64,000 nt of DNA from assembly GCA_003993805.1 (NCBI GenBank), contig RSEF01000003.1:64240635-64304634 (forward strand). Reading direction: 5' to 3'. The notes beneath the pieces were generated by a model. It was not told the origin of the DNA. It worked only from the letters and a program-made list of their open reading frames with translations, and did no database searches. Position 1 is the stretch's first letter; every line of letters begins with the position of its first letter. This DNA is from Himantopus leucocephalus. Lineage: Eukaryota; Chordata; Aves; Charadriiformes; Recurvirostridae. This document shows, one piece after another, positions 22,961 through 35,188 of this stretch. A program made the position numbers and the translations under genes.

Positions 22961-25900
22961 GGAAGGACCTGCTTTCAGGGATGGAAACTCTGCAATGACA
23001 TCAGTCAAAATGGTGGAGCATCAGTTTTCTTGACAAAAAATTAGTAGCTTTTTTCCACTCATATCTTCGGACAGATGCAGTTTTGACATCCTCTTTCAGC
23101 TTAATTTCTTGTCAAACATGTATACTGGCTGAACTACAACCATTTTCTGAATATGTTAGCTAGCCCAGTGACATTAATGGGGATTTTTCTACTGCCTTAA
23201 TTGGCCAGGGCCCTAACTGACTGCAGCCAAAAGCAGCTGAAAGCATGTTTCCATGCCAGCAGGAAAGAATAATTACGCTCAGCAAATATTACACCCTGGC
23301 AGTTGCAGCTGACAATCTCTGAACCCTGTAGATCAAGTCTATTTTAGCCTGTATTTATTCAGTTAACAGTTATTTTATCTTACAGTAACTAAGGTGGTTA
23401 TAAAGCTATTTTATTCTTGATATTAAACTGCATAAGTAAGACAAATGAGCTGAAAATATATTTTTTGTATTCTAGCAATAAAAACAAGTAAGCAAGGAGT
23501 TAAAGCAGCTTTGCATGCCTTTCCTGTTTCTCATTAGCACATACACACAACAGCACTCGCTGTCCAGTTCACTTGGCAAGATGTAACATTAAAGCTCATG
23601 CAGCTTTTAAATAATTTCCCAGTACACTTTCTTTCTCATTTATTTTCCATTCACCTTTTTACACTTTTGTTTCACTTTCCTTCTACTATTTTCTCATCGT
23701 CTTGTTTTTCAGTTAAATAGTTTGGCTGTGGCCCATTCCCAGTCTGGCACTATGGAAGGAAGGAATTACCAGGAGCTGGAGGAATGGTTTGCCTGATGGT
23801 AAGGCGGTGGGTTTTATACTACACCTGGTGGGGTATGGAAAAGCCCCAGTGCCCTCTTACGTGCTCCTGGGGTGCGAACTGCTCCAAAAGATCTGGTGGC
23901 TGCCTGGTGCCACTTCTTCTGCCTGTTCCCGGTGCAGGAGCTGGCTCTAGCGGGGCCTTTCTCATTGCTGATGATTGCTCATCATTGCTGATGGATGCGG
24001 CAGCCAGCTGGGCAGGGCTTTCTGTTGCAAGGGTAAGGGAGTGGACTGGAAGGGTCTGATACAGGTCGTTTTGCACTAAAAGTTAATGGTACTTCTGTCC
24101 AGTCTCATTCTGATGTAAAATATAAAGCCCGCAGCGTGTTCGTGTGCTTTGGAGGGCGACAATGTGTATTTTCAAGACAAGTCTAAGGCGTAAATCTTGG
24201 GTAGCTGGTGAGCTGTTCTACGCAAGGCTGAGAGGTAGGTATTTTCCAGAGCAAGCCTATATTCTGGCCAAACAGCACACTGCTGCTTAGAGTAGCTTTT
24301 GTATTACTGGGTTTCTCCTTTCCCAATGGGCTGTGCTACTATTATGTCTTCCCGCATAATATTTACCCTTTGTCTGTAATCACATCTGTTAGAAGGGATG
24401 TTACCCAGCCAACAATGCTTTTGATGGCATATGGTGCTCTTTAATTAAATGTAAGTGTTCACAAAAGCATAGAGTGTGCTCTAGTTTTTAGGCCTCCAGC
24501 TATCCTCTATGGCTCCCTTTATTCATTTAAATGCTCCGTCAGAAAGTCAGGCAGCTTTTTTCCTAATACACTAGGCATAAAAAATGGAACCTGAAAGCAT
24601 AATAATGGAACTACGTGGTATAGCTTGCATAGTTCAGTGAATTTAAATCTTGGAGTGGAAACCCGTCTTCCCTTGTAAATAAAAAAACCCAAACAGTTAG
24701 GTACTTCCATATAGACAGATGGTCACCTACTAGAATCCAAGTATGAGACAGTTGTGAGCTGAATCATGGGCATGATATCCAACACTTGGTAAAACTGTGA
24801 GCAGTAATGCAGTAATTTTTTATTGCTTAATTTTCTTTATTGGGTTGTTTTCCGTGCATGGAGTGATTCCCTTCTCAATTCTTATTTTCATCTCTTCTTG
24901 AAATACCTGCTGTGGAAAATGAAGTGCTTCAGTTTTGCTCTCTAGAGAGAGCAAAGAGAATTATTACCAAAAATAGCAATGCTTTACTTTTTAAAAAACT
25001 TCATAGGTGGGTCATGCTGCTTTTCTTACACCAACACCTATAACACAGCATGTAATGTTAGTCGAAAACATTTTGCTGTGTTGCATTAATCTACTGCCCG
25101 TCATGGAGTATACCTACATTGTTCTGGAAACTTTAAATAGAGCTAAATAAAAAAGCGTGCCTCAGAGACTGTATAACCCAAGTACACAGCAAGACAACCA
25201 ACAGTTAGGTGTAGACAAAGAAACAAAAGAGCACATTAGTCAATGTAATAAGCAGCAGACTTAGCACAGTAACCATGACTTTTGGGAGTTGTCACAGCAA
25301 GGAAAGCTTTAAGAAGTAATCAGAATGCAGTTTCTGAGGCAATTTATAAGGTGCTACCTTCTGGGTCACCTTCTGCATATAAAAGTGTAGTAACGAAACT
25401 CTATGGGTACGTGATGCAAACTGTGATGAGCCTGTCAGTCTTTTGGTATTGTTCAGAAAATGAGCTGGAACAGGACATGGGATACCTTGGAAGAGAAAAG
25501 AAGCAGCCAAGACTGGATGGTCTACAGGAAGAAGCAGCATGGGTAAATTGCAAGATGGGATAACAAATTGATAGTCTAGAAAGCACTCTTTGCAGGTGTG
25601 CTCTGAACAGATGAGAGCAGATGAGGGAGAGGGCACGGCTGTGCCTGTCTGAGCCAGGGAGAAGGATGTTGCAGAAACAGATGCATGGAGATGAAAGCCT
25701 CTCACTCCAATCCTGCACACGCACTCACAACTGCCTTGTTAGATTTTCATGGCTTAAAGTGCAGACTTCAGCTGTCTTGGTAACCTTTCATGGATTAAAC
25801 CACTGTCACCAGAGAGACCATTAAGGCCAAGATGAGCTCACAATGTTAGGTTTACACTTTACTGTTAAATCATAAATAAGTTGGGATTTTATAGTAACAT

Positions 25901-26093
25901 ATTTTAGACTTTAGCCTTAATCCTAAGGGATTCACAAAGAAAATATCTCTTGAAAAATGTAAACCATGTGCAATATCTAAATTGTTCTGCAAAGCAAACT
26001 GCCAAGTTTATACTAGCTTTCTGTGTTACAGACTTAGTTTTCCCCAGAAGGTAAAGAGTATTCTGGATGAAATCTAGTGACAAGATGGGGTTT
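22961..26093. other. Intergenic stretch with a possible conserved non-coding block
   Basis: No gene is supported. The AT-rich, homeodomain-motif-rich block at about 23200-23640 looks like a conserved non-coding element. A 22-bp palindrome lies at 24934-24955. The overlapping open frames at 25282-25563 (plus) and 25292-25720 (minus, 142 codons) show no recognisable domains. Confidence 0.45.
24934..24955. repeat. 22-bp near-perfect palindrome
   Basis: Arms TTTGCTCTCT and AGAGAGCAAA are exact complements separated by AG. No family is recognised. Confidence 0.7.
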
Positions 26094-26098
26094 GGGAC

Positions 26099-26326
26099 TG
26101 TTGTGGTTTAGGCCAAATCAGCTACTGGGGACATGAGAGACTCCAGGTAGGACTGACAGATGCTCCCCTCTACCCCTCTTCAAAGAGAGANNNNNNNNNN
26201 NNNNNNNNNNNNNNNNNNNNNNNNNNNNNNNNNNNNNNNNNNNNNNNNNNNNNNNNNNNNNNNNNNNNNNNNNNNNNNNNNNNNNNNNNNAACAAAATTG
26301 GTCCTGTTTTACCTCAAACCAGGACA
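26099..26326. mobile_element. LTR element (ERVL-like) interrupted by an assembly gap
   Basis: The element opens TGTTGTGGTTTAGG and closes CCTCAAACCAGGACA. These are imperfect terminal inverted repeats with the TG...CA ends of a retroviral LTR, and the start resembles avian ERVL-type LTRs. A 5-bp duplication, GGGAC, sits immediately outside both ends (26094-26098 and 26327-26331), as class III (ERVL) insertion would leave. The middle 100 bases are an N gap (26191-26290), so the true length is unknown. It could be a solo LTR or a longer provirus lost in the gap. No viral coding sequence is visible. Confidence 0.65.
26191..26290. other. Assembly gap (100 N)
   Basis: Exactly 100 N, the conventional length for a gap of unknown size. 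It falls inside the LTR element. Confidence 0.99.
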
Positions 26327-26331
26327 GGGAC

Positions 26332-27750
26332 CCCCTGGGAGTGAGAGCGGTTAATTCCTTATTGCACTTTTCCGTGAGAATTCACCCACTACCATGCTGT
26401 ACAGTAGGAGGTAACAGAGCACTCCCTCTCTGCTGCTCATTGAAGCTGCCCAGTGTGTGAAAACAAAACATCTCTTTAAAATGCTTTGGGAATGAAAACC
26501 TGAGAATTGGAGGAAATTTGATGTTAAATAGACCTTCTATTTAAAATCTTGTTTTTATTTGGGTAATTTTGTCAGCTCCCACATGATGTGCATATTGCTT
26601 TCAACCACCAGCAGAGCTTTCCATTGCCATGCAAAGAAGCTGGCAGTAAATTACAGATCTCTGACAATGTGCTTTATTTCTTTATCGCAGTGGCATCAAC
26701 CTACTTCACTACCTCTAAGTGCACCACAGTTAGTACAGAAATTCACCTTGATGCATCTAGTTGGTAACAAGAGCTGGTTTGGGGTTGGGTTTTTTCTTTT
26801 CCCCCCTGATTATTTTGCTTTTTGTAAAGCCTTGGCTTTAAAACAAACATCTGTCTGAAGATCTGCGTTGACTTAATTTTTCCAGCTATGTGTTCTTGAA
26901 TGGATACATATCCTGTCTCAGATTATTGACCTGGATACAGTATAAAACAGGTGTTAAGAGCTGAAATTCATGACTTTGTAACCCTAAATCTTGAATATAT
27001 GTATTGGAACAGCAACTACGCCCATCATTGTCACATCAGTCTTAATGGACTCTCCTTTAATAAGTATTGTAACTTCTGTTAAATCAAGAGGCAGTGTGAA
27101 AACTTGCTGTTATGCTCCATTTAGCTTAAACTCCTACTTACTTTGCATTAGTTTCGAAAGCACTTAAAATATTTAGAACCAAAAAGCTTCAGTAAACCTT
27201 GGTAGGAATTCAGTGAGTAAAGGAAATTCAGCAGAGATCTAAATGAGGCTCTCACAGGTTAAGCATTCAGGCCAATCTTTGGACTTCTCTAAATTTTTGG
27301 CAACCACCGTTTTAAGACATGAGCTTGCATATGTGATATGAACAGATTAATTGAAAAGATATTACACAATCTAGTGCCACTTTCCTTAGCATATTTGATG
27401 TTTTCCAAGGGAAAACATCAGTGCTTAAAAATGTCAACAGTTTCTTTCCACCGAAACTTTCTAATTAAATACATCTTTCTAAAGTCTCTACGGATTGGCT
27501 TTATTAAGTATGTTTTGTCACTTAAAATCATTTTGTAAACAAATTTGGGAAGGAAATGAAGGAAATTACCAAGGAAGGCAATGGGTTTGCAATACCCAGC
27601 ACTACTAACTAGTTATGTATTTAATGTGACAAGAATGTCTTGGGGTCCAACAGAGTTAGGGAATTCTCCATATTAAGCAGTTAACTGCTGTCCCCATTCT
27701 GGCTGCATTAAGAACAGAGAGCAGAGACCAATATTTGAAGGAAAAGGAAG
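26332..27750. other. Intergenic stretch with possible conserved block and a hairpin
   Basis: No gene is supported. The segment at about 26555-26690 is complex, non-repetitive and rich in factor-like words (ATGATGTGCATATTG, CATTGCCATGCAAAG), resembling a conserved non-coding element. A perfect 11-bp hairpin lies at 27396-27420. Confidence 0.4.
27396..27420. repeat. Perfect 11-bp hairpin
   Basis: Arms TGATGTTTTCC (27396-27406) and GGAAAACATCA (27410-27420) are exact complements around loop AAG. GGAAAA is also an NFAT-like core. Function is unknown. Confidence 0.7.
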
Positions 27751-27900
27751 TATTGCTATCTCCATTTTACACACAGTGGACTGGTGGAGGGAGGCTAAAT
27801 GACTGATCAAAGGTCAGATGGATGGACTTTGTTGGAGTCAGAAATAGAAGCATGATGGCTGGAACTCTTAGTCCCAAGACTAGCCCCGCTCTCTTACATC
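27751..27900 (-). mobile_element. MIR-type SINE remnant
   Basis: The plus strand carries the complement of a MIR/CORE-SINE. CTATCTCCATTTTACA is followed at the right spacing by GGCTAAATGACTGATCAAAGGTCA, GGAGTCAGAAATAGAAGC, GGCTGGAACTCTTAGTCCC and CCCCGCTCTCTTACA. These match the consensus order (cattttacagatg / gttaagtgacttgcccaaggtca / ggcagagccgggat / ccagtgctctttccac) with many substitutions. Ancient and inactive. Confidence 0.65.
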
Positions 27901-27942
27901 TCTGATTGCAGTTTAGATGCTTATTTATAACATTAAAAACCT

Positions 27943-28010
27943 CAGAAAGTTTGGTTCAGATAAGCACTCATTCTTCTGAGTGCTTATCTTAACCTAACTC
28001 AAACTTTCTG
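27943..28010. repeat. 68-nt imperfect hairpin, possible precursor RNA or MITE remnant
   Basis: An outer 11-bp stem (CAGAAAGTTTG 27943-27953 with CAAACTTTCTG 28000-28010) and an inner 13-bp stem (AGATAAGCACTCA 27958-27970 with TGAGTGCTTATCT 27977-27989) are both perfect. They close on a 6-nt loop, TTCTTC. Three more pairs (GTT/AAC) lie between them with one mismatch and a 6-nt bulge on the 3' side. The size and shape are like a microRNA precursor; a palindromic DNA-transposon relic is the alternative. I do not recognise the arms as a known microRNA. Confidence 0.55.
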
Positions 28011-28225
28011 ATTCCTCTGAGCCTGCAAAATGGATGTCTTACAAGAACTTTTTTTAAAATATGTTTCTGTATTTTAAATTCCAGTTGGAAGCAAGCGCTA
28101 AGAGGGGTGAAAATGAAAGATAACATGAAGCGAATAAATTAACTTGCAAATCCCAATATGATTTGATCTGGCTGGTTTTGGTGAAAGTCACTCTGGTTCA
28201 TCTTTTTCACTCCCCCTTGCATTGG

Positions 28226-28248
28226 AAAAAAACAAAACAAAACAAAAC
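28226..28248. repeat. (AAAAC)n microsatellite
   Basis: A short A-rich run with three AAAAC-type units. Confidence 0.85.
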
Positions 28249-30631
28249 TAATTCAATTACTTCCATGTGTACTAGAATTAAAACAATCAGAAAGGAGATG
28301 TTTTGCATGGACTGTGTGCCTAAAAAACTGCTGGCAAAGAGCTCCAGTCCCCATAATCTCTGAAGTGACTGAAGTGTTTGTTTGTGAATGTCTTATAAAA
28401 ACATTTAAAATGGTATGTTTATGATAACAGATACAGTAAATCATGTGTAATGTTTAATAAGTAGGAGGTTGGGTTTGGCAGTAGAAAAGACACAACACTT
28501 TGGTTAGCACAGAGGCTTGGTTCAGTCTGATTTGGCTCTGACTTCTGGGAAGATTTATTTTCTATTGGATGCGATAGAGGTTCGGTGCAGGTATTTTCAA
28601 TCTGTCTCCATGATAAGTTGCAACAGGCTGGTGCCACTATTCAATGCTAACGTCACTGAGAACTTCCCATTACACAGAGCTTGTTTTCACCTGCTTAAAC
28701 TTCACAAACCTGAAATGGTTTGGGCCATAGACATCAGTCTCAAACGGAATAGGATATGGAGAGAATAGAAATCTTCAAGAGGTCCAGAGAGGGTCAGGCA
28801 GCAAGATCTGGACTTCAGAAGAATGAGTGGAAGAACGTCTGCCCACCTGAGCTGTTCTCTCCCACAGCTGGAATGAAACCTGAGATTCCCAGTCCGCAGC
28901 TATTTGAGCCATGACCTGGCTGACTGGCGTCCCTCTGAGAGGCTAAGCATCTGCTCTCATTAGACTCTCCATTAGTTCAAGTGGCAGAAAGAGTTCTGTG
29001 GGTGGTAACCTGCCCATATGATGACCACTTGGAAGTTTGATTTCAGCTCATTTTTTTGAAATTGGGAAAACATGTAGCTGACCCATATGAATGTACAACC
29101 TGTACATAGAACATAAAAGTTACAAAATCCAATGTGCAAGAATGAAGATGCCCACGGAATTTTAATTAATCCCTGTGTGTACATTATAATAATCTTTCAT
29201 TACTACAATTCTGAATCTTCCTGAGCTTGACAAAAACAGTGCAAAGGTACTTCTTGGTCTCAGAATTTCTCTTGGGGCAAATATGTTGTGCTTGAGAACT
29301 TCAAAACAAAAGCAATATACAAACATTGTTTTTTAAATGTAAGTTCATGTGCCAAGCCTATGCATACAGTACGTCAATGCAAATTGCACCATAGCCGAGG
29401 GTAAGGACACATATTTTTTTTTTTTAAGATTGTGAAAAAAAAAAAAAATTGAGATAAAATGTTATTTACTGGTAAATGAGGCCATACAGCAGACCAATCT
29501 AATTTCTGAACAAAATGGACTTTACGGGAAAATTAGCCGAGCTTCTAAGGTGGTTTCAAGGCTTCTGGCATCTTTCTATTACTGTGAACCAGTTCAGGCA
29601 TTCTTTCTACTTTAACAATAATAATAGTTTTACTCTGTCCAAGCATGTTACAAAATTATTCTCTTCTACTGTGTATGGTATTTAAATGCACCTTAATAGT
29701 TTAACTGGTGAAACTGTCAGACTTTCAAGCACTAATTTTACTGATACAAAAGTTTTCGCAAATTTTTTTTTATTATTTTAAAAAATGTTATTTTTTTTTC
29801 GCAGAATATTTTACTATCAAACCAACTTTAGGGAATTACATTCACAGGGGCTCTTCCCAGTACTTTCTTACTACAGCTGCAAATAATTCACTATTCAGAC
29901 CATGCCACAAATTTAATCCTCAATGCTATCAATTTAGAGTTAGTTTTCTGCTTCTGTTTCATCGCTGCATTCCCTCCCCCAAAAATTGTATGTTATACTG
30001 CTCTTATTAACCAAAACCACTATCTGTCTCCTGCAATAAAATACAGTTTAAGAGCTTATCTTCCTCTGGAAAGTCAATGCAGGTAAAATAATTTCAGCTG
30101 TTTTGCTCTTGATTAAGTTTGTGGGACTCCAAAGTAGTCCCATTTATTTAGGTGGAGTAAATTTGAACTTATTAAAGAGCAATTCTGAGGAGAACATAAA
30201 TCCATAATTTCAGCAGATCCAGATTGTCTCTTCAGTTTTCCTCCCAGTTCCGGGGGGCGGGGGTATTGCATTTGTATATGTAGGGCTGTTGTTGGGTCCT
30301 GATATCTACTGTGGTGCAACTTAAATATATGTTGGTTTGATCCTCGCTAGAGCTTCATTAGTACTTGCAGCAATCTCTTGTTGCAAGTTTGTAAGTGCAA
30401 TTTCCTTGCACTTTATAAACTTCACTGAAATTTTAAGGAAAATTATCATTTTACTTATCTAAGGAAATGAATTGGTCAGTGTGCCTCTCTGAAAAAAAGG
30501 TGTTGAGATTATTTGTCAAATGGCATTAAATATTTATCATAATCATTATACACTGAAGAAAAAGCTGTTGCTGGGGAGCATCTTGGATGCTTCCGTGGTT
30601 AAATAGCTGTTGCTGATTTCTAAATGACAAC
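28249..30631. other. Intergenic stretch, nothing coding
   Basis: No gene or transposable element is recognised. It contains facing T12 and A14 homopolymers (29414-29425 and 29435-29448) that could pair, and a second T-rich tract at about 29764-29802. Confidence 0.5.
29414..29448. repeat. Facing poly(T)/poly(A) tracts
   Basis: T12 (29414-29425) is followed after 9 bases by A14 (29435-29448), an inverted homopolymer pair prone to slippage. Confidence 0.8.
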
Positions 30632-30700
30632 AAATGACATTTGTCCACAACTTAGATTTATGTCATTCTAAATGACATTTGTCTACAACTTAGATTTATG
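30632..30700. repeat. 38-bp period tandem duplication
   Basis: The words AAATGACATTTGTC and ACAACTTAGATTTATG recur with period 38 (copies begin at 30632 and 30670) with a single C/T difference across 31 bases. This indicates a recent local duplication. Confidence 0.85.
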
Positions 30701-33700
30701 AATTCAGTGTCAGAGAGCAACATCAGAGACCTGATGAAAAGAGGGGAGACATTTGTGGAAGGTCTGCAGAAAATCTGCTCTCAGTTGTAATATTTTTGAT
30801 TTTTTTTTAGGATTTTTGAGGTTTTTGAAAGGACTAAAATGTTAAACATTTCTGAGTTTCTGCGCTACTAACTCCCCCCATTCTCGCCCTTGGCTTCCAA
30901 GACTAGAGTTATGGCAACACAAGAAGAATGAGTGAGAGCCCCAGTGAGATTTAATTAGGCTTTCTTCTTCAGAAGTTAGAGCAGCTAGAAGCTTTTAAAT
31001 GTTTCTGGAGCTTTAACATGAAACAGTCTGGATAACTGCAAGAACTGTTGGGGCTTCAAAGGGTACATCTTCACATCACATGCAGAAAAGGAATGCATAT
31101 ATTAGAGGAAAATCTTATGCCAGTTCAACTTCCTCTGGAAAATATTTTTGTGCTACAGAGGCTGGTGCACCAGCAAATTTGCCCTCGTGCCAGGCAAATC
31201 TTTTAAGTAAGCCTCAATTTCTGTGTTTTATGATGTGTATGCTTAGGTTCTCCCCAACTTGTACCCACAAAGCAGTGGCAAAGCAGAGAAAAAGGCCTTT
31301 GCTCAGAGAAATTAGGACTCTGCTCTGCCTCTTGAAACCCTTCCAGTCTTTAAGTATGGTCAAACAGTGAGCTGTGTGACTCTCTGATCCAATCCTTTTC
31401 CCTAAAGGCAATGACATCCCAGCCAAAGTCTTGAGCACTTCCCCTAGCCCAGAACCTCCTTGGTGAGCTGTTGCCCTCCTTGGCTTGTAAAGAAGTACTG
31501 ACTGCTGTTGTCCAAGATCTCCTGACGGTTTAAGGGAGGAGAGGTTATTTCACCCCAATAAAGTCTCAGTTTCAGCCCAGTGTGAGCTAGCAAGCAGATC
31601 CTGCTGCAGGATGCAGCAAACAGAGCTCACTGTTTGCTGAAATAGTTTTGTGCTGTTCCAGGACAAGCAAAAGCTCCTAGCTCCTTGGCAAGCTCCAGCT
31701 CAGCTTTCCTACCTTGTCTCAAAACACCCTCACCCCTCTTGTTAAACATCAGAAATGCCATAGCCAGTTCAGGAAAGTAATTCCAAGGCAGAATGCTTTT
31801 CCAGAGGGACAAGATAAAGGGCAAAAAGCCGGTTATGAGAGAGATGTACAGATGAGCTGGTGTGTCTGAGAGCAGCATCTGCTGTGAAAGGCTACTGACT
31901 AATACTAGCCATTCATTTACCATTCCTGTTGGTCCTTCTCAGCTGAGCTGTTCCTGGCAGGACTTCCCTAAGGGATGGAGCATGACAGTATTGCATTCAT
32001 TCTCTTGCAGCCAAACTTCAAGAAGAACTGGATGTCACTCTGTGGGTTTGGGGCAACATTAGCCCTGGAACTTTCTTGTCTTCTTCCAGGTTTTGTCCAG
32101 TTTTTATACATCTCTTCGTCTTCAACCACTCTTTGCCTTCTGCATTGTATTATGTGATAGCGAGTGGAGGCTGTGTGGTTTCCTGGGTAGGGATGAGACT
32201 TTGAGTTTTTTTTGTCCACGGGCCTATCTTAGGGAAAGTGCCTTGGTCAGGTATGGTTTCTATATGTGCAGAAACAAAAACTTTCCTCCACAAAGCCTTT
32301 GAGGATCTAGAAATGAGATATGCTCTAATGGCTTCTTTGTCTTTACTATCAATGCTGGGCATTTGCCCTCACACTAACATCAAGACTTGCCCGAAAAGTG
32401 TCTCGTACCTTTTTTCTTATCATGTCTTCCATGACTTCCTTGCTTTTTCTGTCCTTTGAATGCCAAGATCTCCTTTCATTGTCTCTGAAATATCTTATTT
32501 ACTTCACAATCATATTTCTGGGTGCAGACTCGTGGAGTGTTAAATGCTCTTGGTCTGTGGTCCAGGCCCCATGGGTTACTGAAATACAAGTACATTTGAA
32601 TGAATAAAACCATAAATTCATGCTACTGACATTGTATAAATATTATTTATAGAAGGCTGTTTAAAGGGAAATACAGCCCTCTTTAGCAATAGAGTAACTG
32701 CTGCAGGACATTTCTCACCTCTATCACCTTTCCGTTTTTACCTGTAAAGAAAAAAAATAGTATTTTCAGTGCTTAATTAATATTCTTTGCCTCAGACAGG
32801 TGTTAGCCACTACACTATTAGCATATCTCATTCTTCCAGTATATCTCCTGAAGAGCAAGCAAGGTTATTCACAGACAATTAAGTAGTCAAGGACTAGAGT
32901 TTGTCTTATAAAAGAGATTTATTTTGCTTAATAAGTTGCTATTAGACAGATGCTTCCTGAATCAATGAATAATCCCTTTGATTTTGTCATGACTGCAGTG
33001 AAAGCTGGAGCTCATCAGCCCTAGATAAATCGTAGGCCTGCAGAGATCTGCTCCACTAAAAAGTCTGCAATTAGTGTCAGCTTCCTAAGAGGGGCTCTGC
33101 CCACAGCTGTGTCACCCTATCCGAGAGAGAAAGCTCCGTCCTCCGTCCTCTGATCTGACATTTGTCAGTTGAACTTCTTGGAAAGTTAATCTTTGAAATC
33201 ACGTGCCTTGGCAAGGCTGTATGGTAAAGCCCTTGAAACCATATTTATTACTAGTTTATTATGTACATATCTGCAGAAATAAATTCTTATTAAATGTTGC
33301 TCCAGCTTGTATTTAATTTTTTGAGGGATTTGCATCAGTATTAGAAACACAGGCTGACAAGAAGGCAGAATAATTATGTGAAGGGCAATTCCAACTTGAT
33401 GAGCCATTGAAATACTGTTGTGGAACAAGTTTCCTTAACAAGTTATAAGCTAGGAATGCAGCACAGATTTTCATATTTAGACCATGGTAACGAAACATGT
33501 TTGTGTTATCCTTTGAGTGTGTCTCAGGTATCTATCAAAACTCAAAGCGGTGCTGATTATTCTTACTTAGCCTGCTAAATGTACTGAGAAATACAAGGCT
33601 GAAGCGAGGAGGTTTGGTTGCACAGGAAATGTGATTTCCTGAGCGCTAATTCTACTTTACCCATTATCATCTCAGGCCTCCCTTGCTTTAGGTACCCTCT

Positions 33701-35188
33701 TTGTGCCCCTGCCCACCCAGTCTGCATCTTAACATGGCAGCGTACAGGGGAAATGTGGCATAGGATCTTGGAGATCAGCCCTTTAGAGTTGCTGGGGGAA
33801 ATATTTTCAGCCTGAGAAGGCAGTGCCTGGGAGCTGGATGCAAAGGGAGTCCTCCACTGCCCAAGCTTGACCCTGCTCTGAATCCATGGCTTTTATGGCA
33901 AAACTTCTCTCTCACCCTGCCCTCATTTCATACCTGTTCCTCTCACAGGAAGATCCCTGAGAAGGTGCTTTCTTTGGACGTCTCCAGGCCCAAGCTGAAA
34001 ACTGAGAGCAAAGTCAACATATCCGACGCTGCACCAAACAGATGAACCCACCCCCTGCCGCTTCAGTGGCAGATGCACTCCTGGAGATTCCCTCGTGTCC
34101 CCTTCCTTGGCTCTTCTCCTCTTGGCATCTTAATTGCCTGGAGGAAAAGCTGCTCTTAATTTACCCATTTGTTTCGCTTTAGTTCCCCCAGCAGCTCTCA
34201 GCTTTTAAGATAGGTTTCTGTACAGCAGTGCTGTATGTGTGAGGACAGGAGATCTCGACATATTTACTGCCACAACAAATGGCACAGCTCATCTCTGCGG
34301 TCTCTGTGGTCTCTTTATGAACCCGAGATGCTGCGTGGCACGGTGTGTGTGGGGGGGCAATATATGAGCAAGCTCTTGCTCAGAAGGATCAGACCCCAAG
34401 AGGAGTCCGAGTGACCTTACAAATCCATCAGGATATTGTCTTAGCAAAGAGATGAGTCTCACGCTGTGCTCTGAAAATTGAGGAAAGGGAATTTATTCTG
34501 CTGCTGTCACTAGTGAGTGCCAAAAATAGCAACAGACACTCGAACTGGTGAGAATAACTCTTAACTTTTTCCGCAGAAAATGTAGAGCCCTGTCTTCAAA
34601 AAGCTACTGCCTATTTCCAGCATGTTTGTCCTCTGACTTGCCAAGTTTTGCCTTGCGTAAGAGTGCAGGTAATACGTCTTCCAGGCATGCTGTTGGGTAT
34701 GGTGGCTTCAGGGGTTTATGTGATTTGTAAATGTTAAGGAGTACAGGAAATACTAAAAGGATTAAATAGTGTTATAGTTTCCTTGCAATGATCACATTGC
34801 CAATTTTCTTTAGTACTTCTGGGCAAACAGGTCATAATGTCTAGAGCAATTTACAAAGCTTTAATGATTGCTCTTATGCTTTAAATAAATTCTCAGAGTA
34901 ACATTAGCCCATTGACATCTTAGTACTGGGGTGAGTCAGGTAATTAACCATGTGTATGGATGTGATCAAATGCAGTCCCAAAGTAATGCAAAACCTGTTC
35001 TTGGATCAGGGAATGATAGTACTGGTATCTGGAAGGAGGTATTTCCACAGCGGGTATCTCCAGTTGGGCTCTCTCTTATAAAAATGATAGTGAACCAGGC
35101 GTGTGTCTGTAGTCTTGTGTGTTAACTCAACAAGAAGGACTGAATGAACTGTTTGAATGTACATTCCCTGGCGATGGTCCCTAGTTGA
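30701..35188. other. Intergenic stretch, nothing coding
   Basis: No gene, RNA gene or recognised repeat was found in these 4.5 kb. Short open frames (up to 98 codons, e.g. 31627-31923 minus) have no recognisable domains. Confidence 0.5.

Noticed and set aside
25292..25720. 142-codon minus-strand open frame
   Set aside because: It has no domain, splice context or recognisable homology, and another long frame is open on the opposite strand.
26160..26354. Open frame running across the N gap
   Set aside because: It exists only because N codons are read as open; the sequence is LTR plus gap.
29764..29805. Pyrimidine tract plus CAG as a splice acceptor for a hidden exon
   Set aside because: The downstream frame has no recognisable protein and no matching donor; T-rich tracts are common here.
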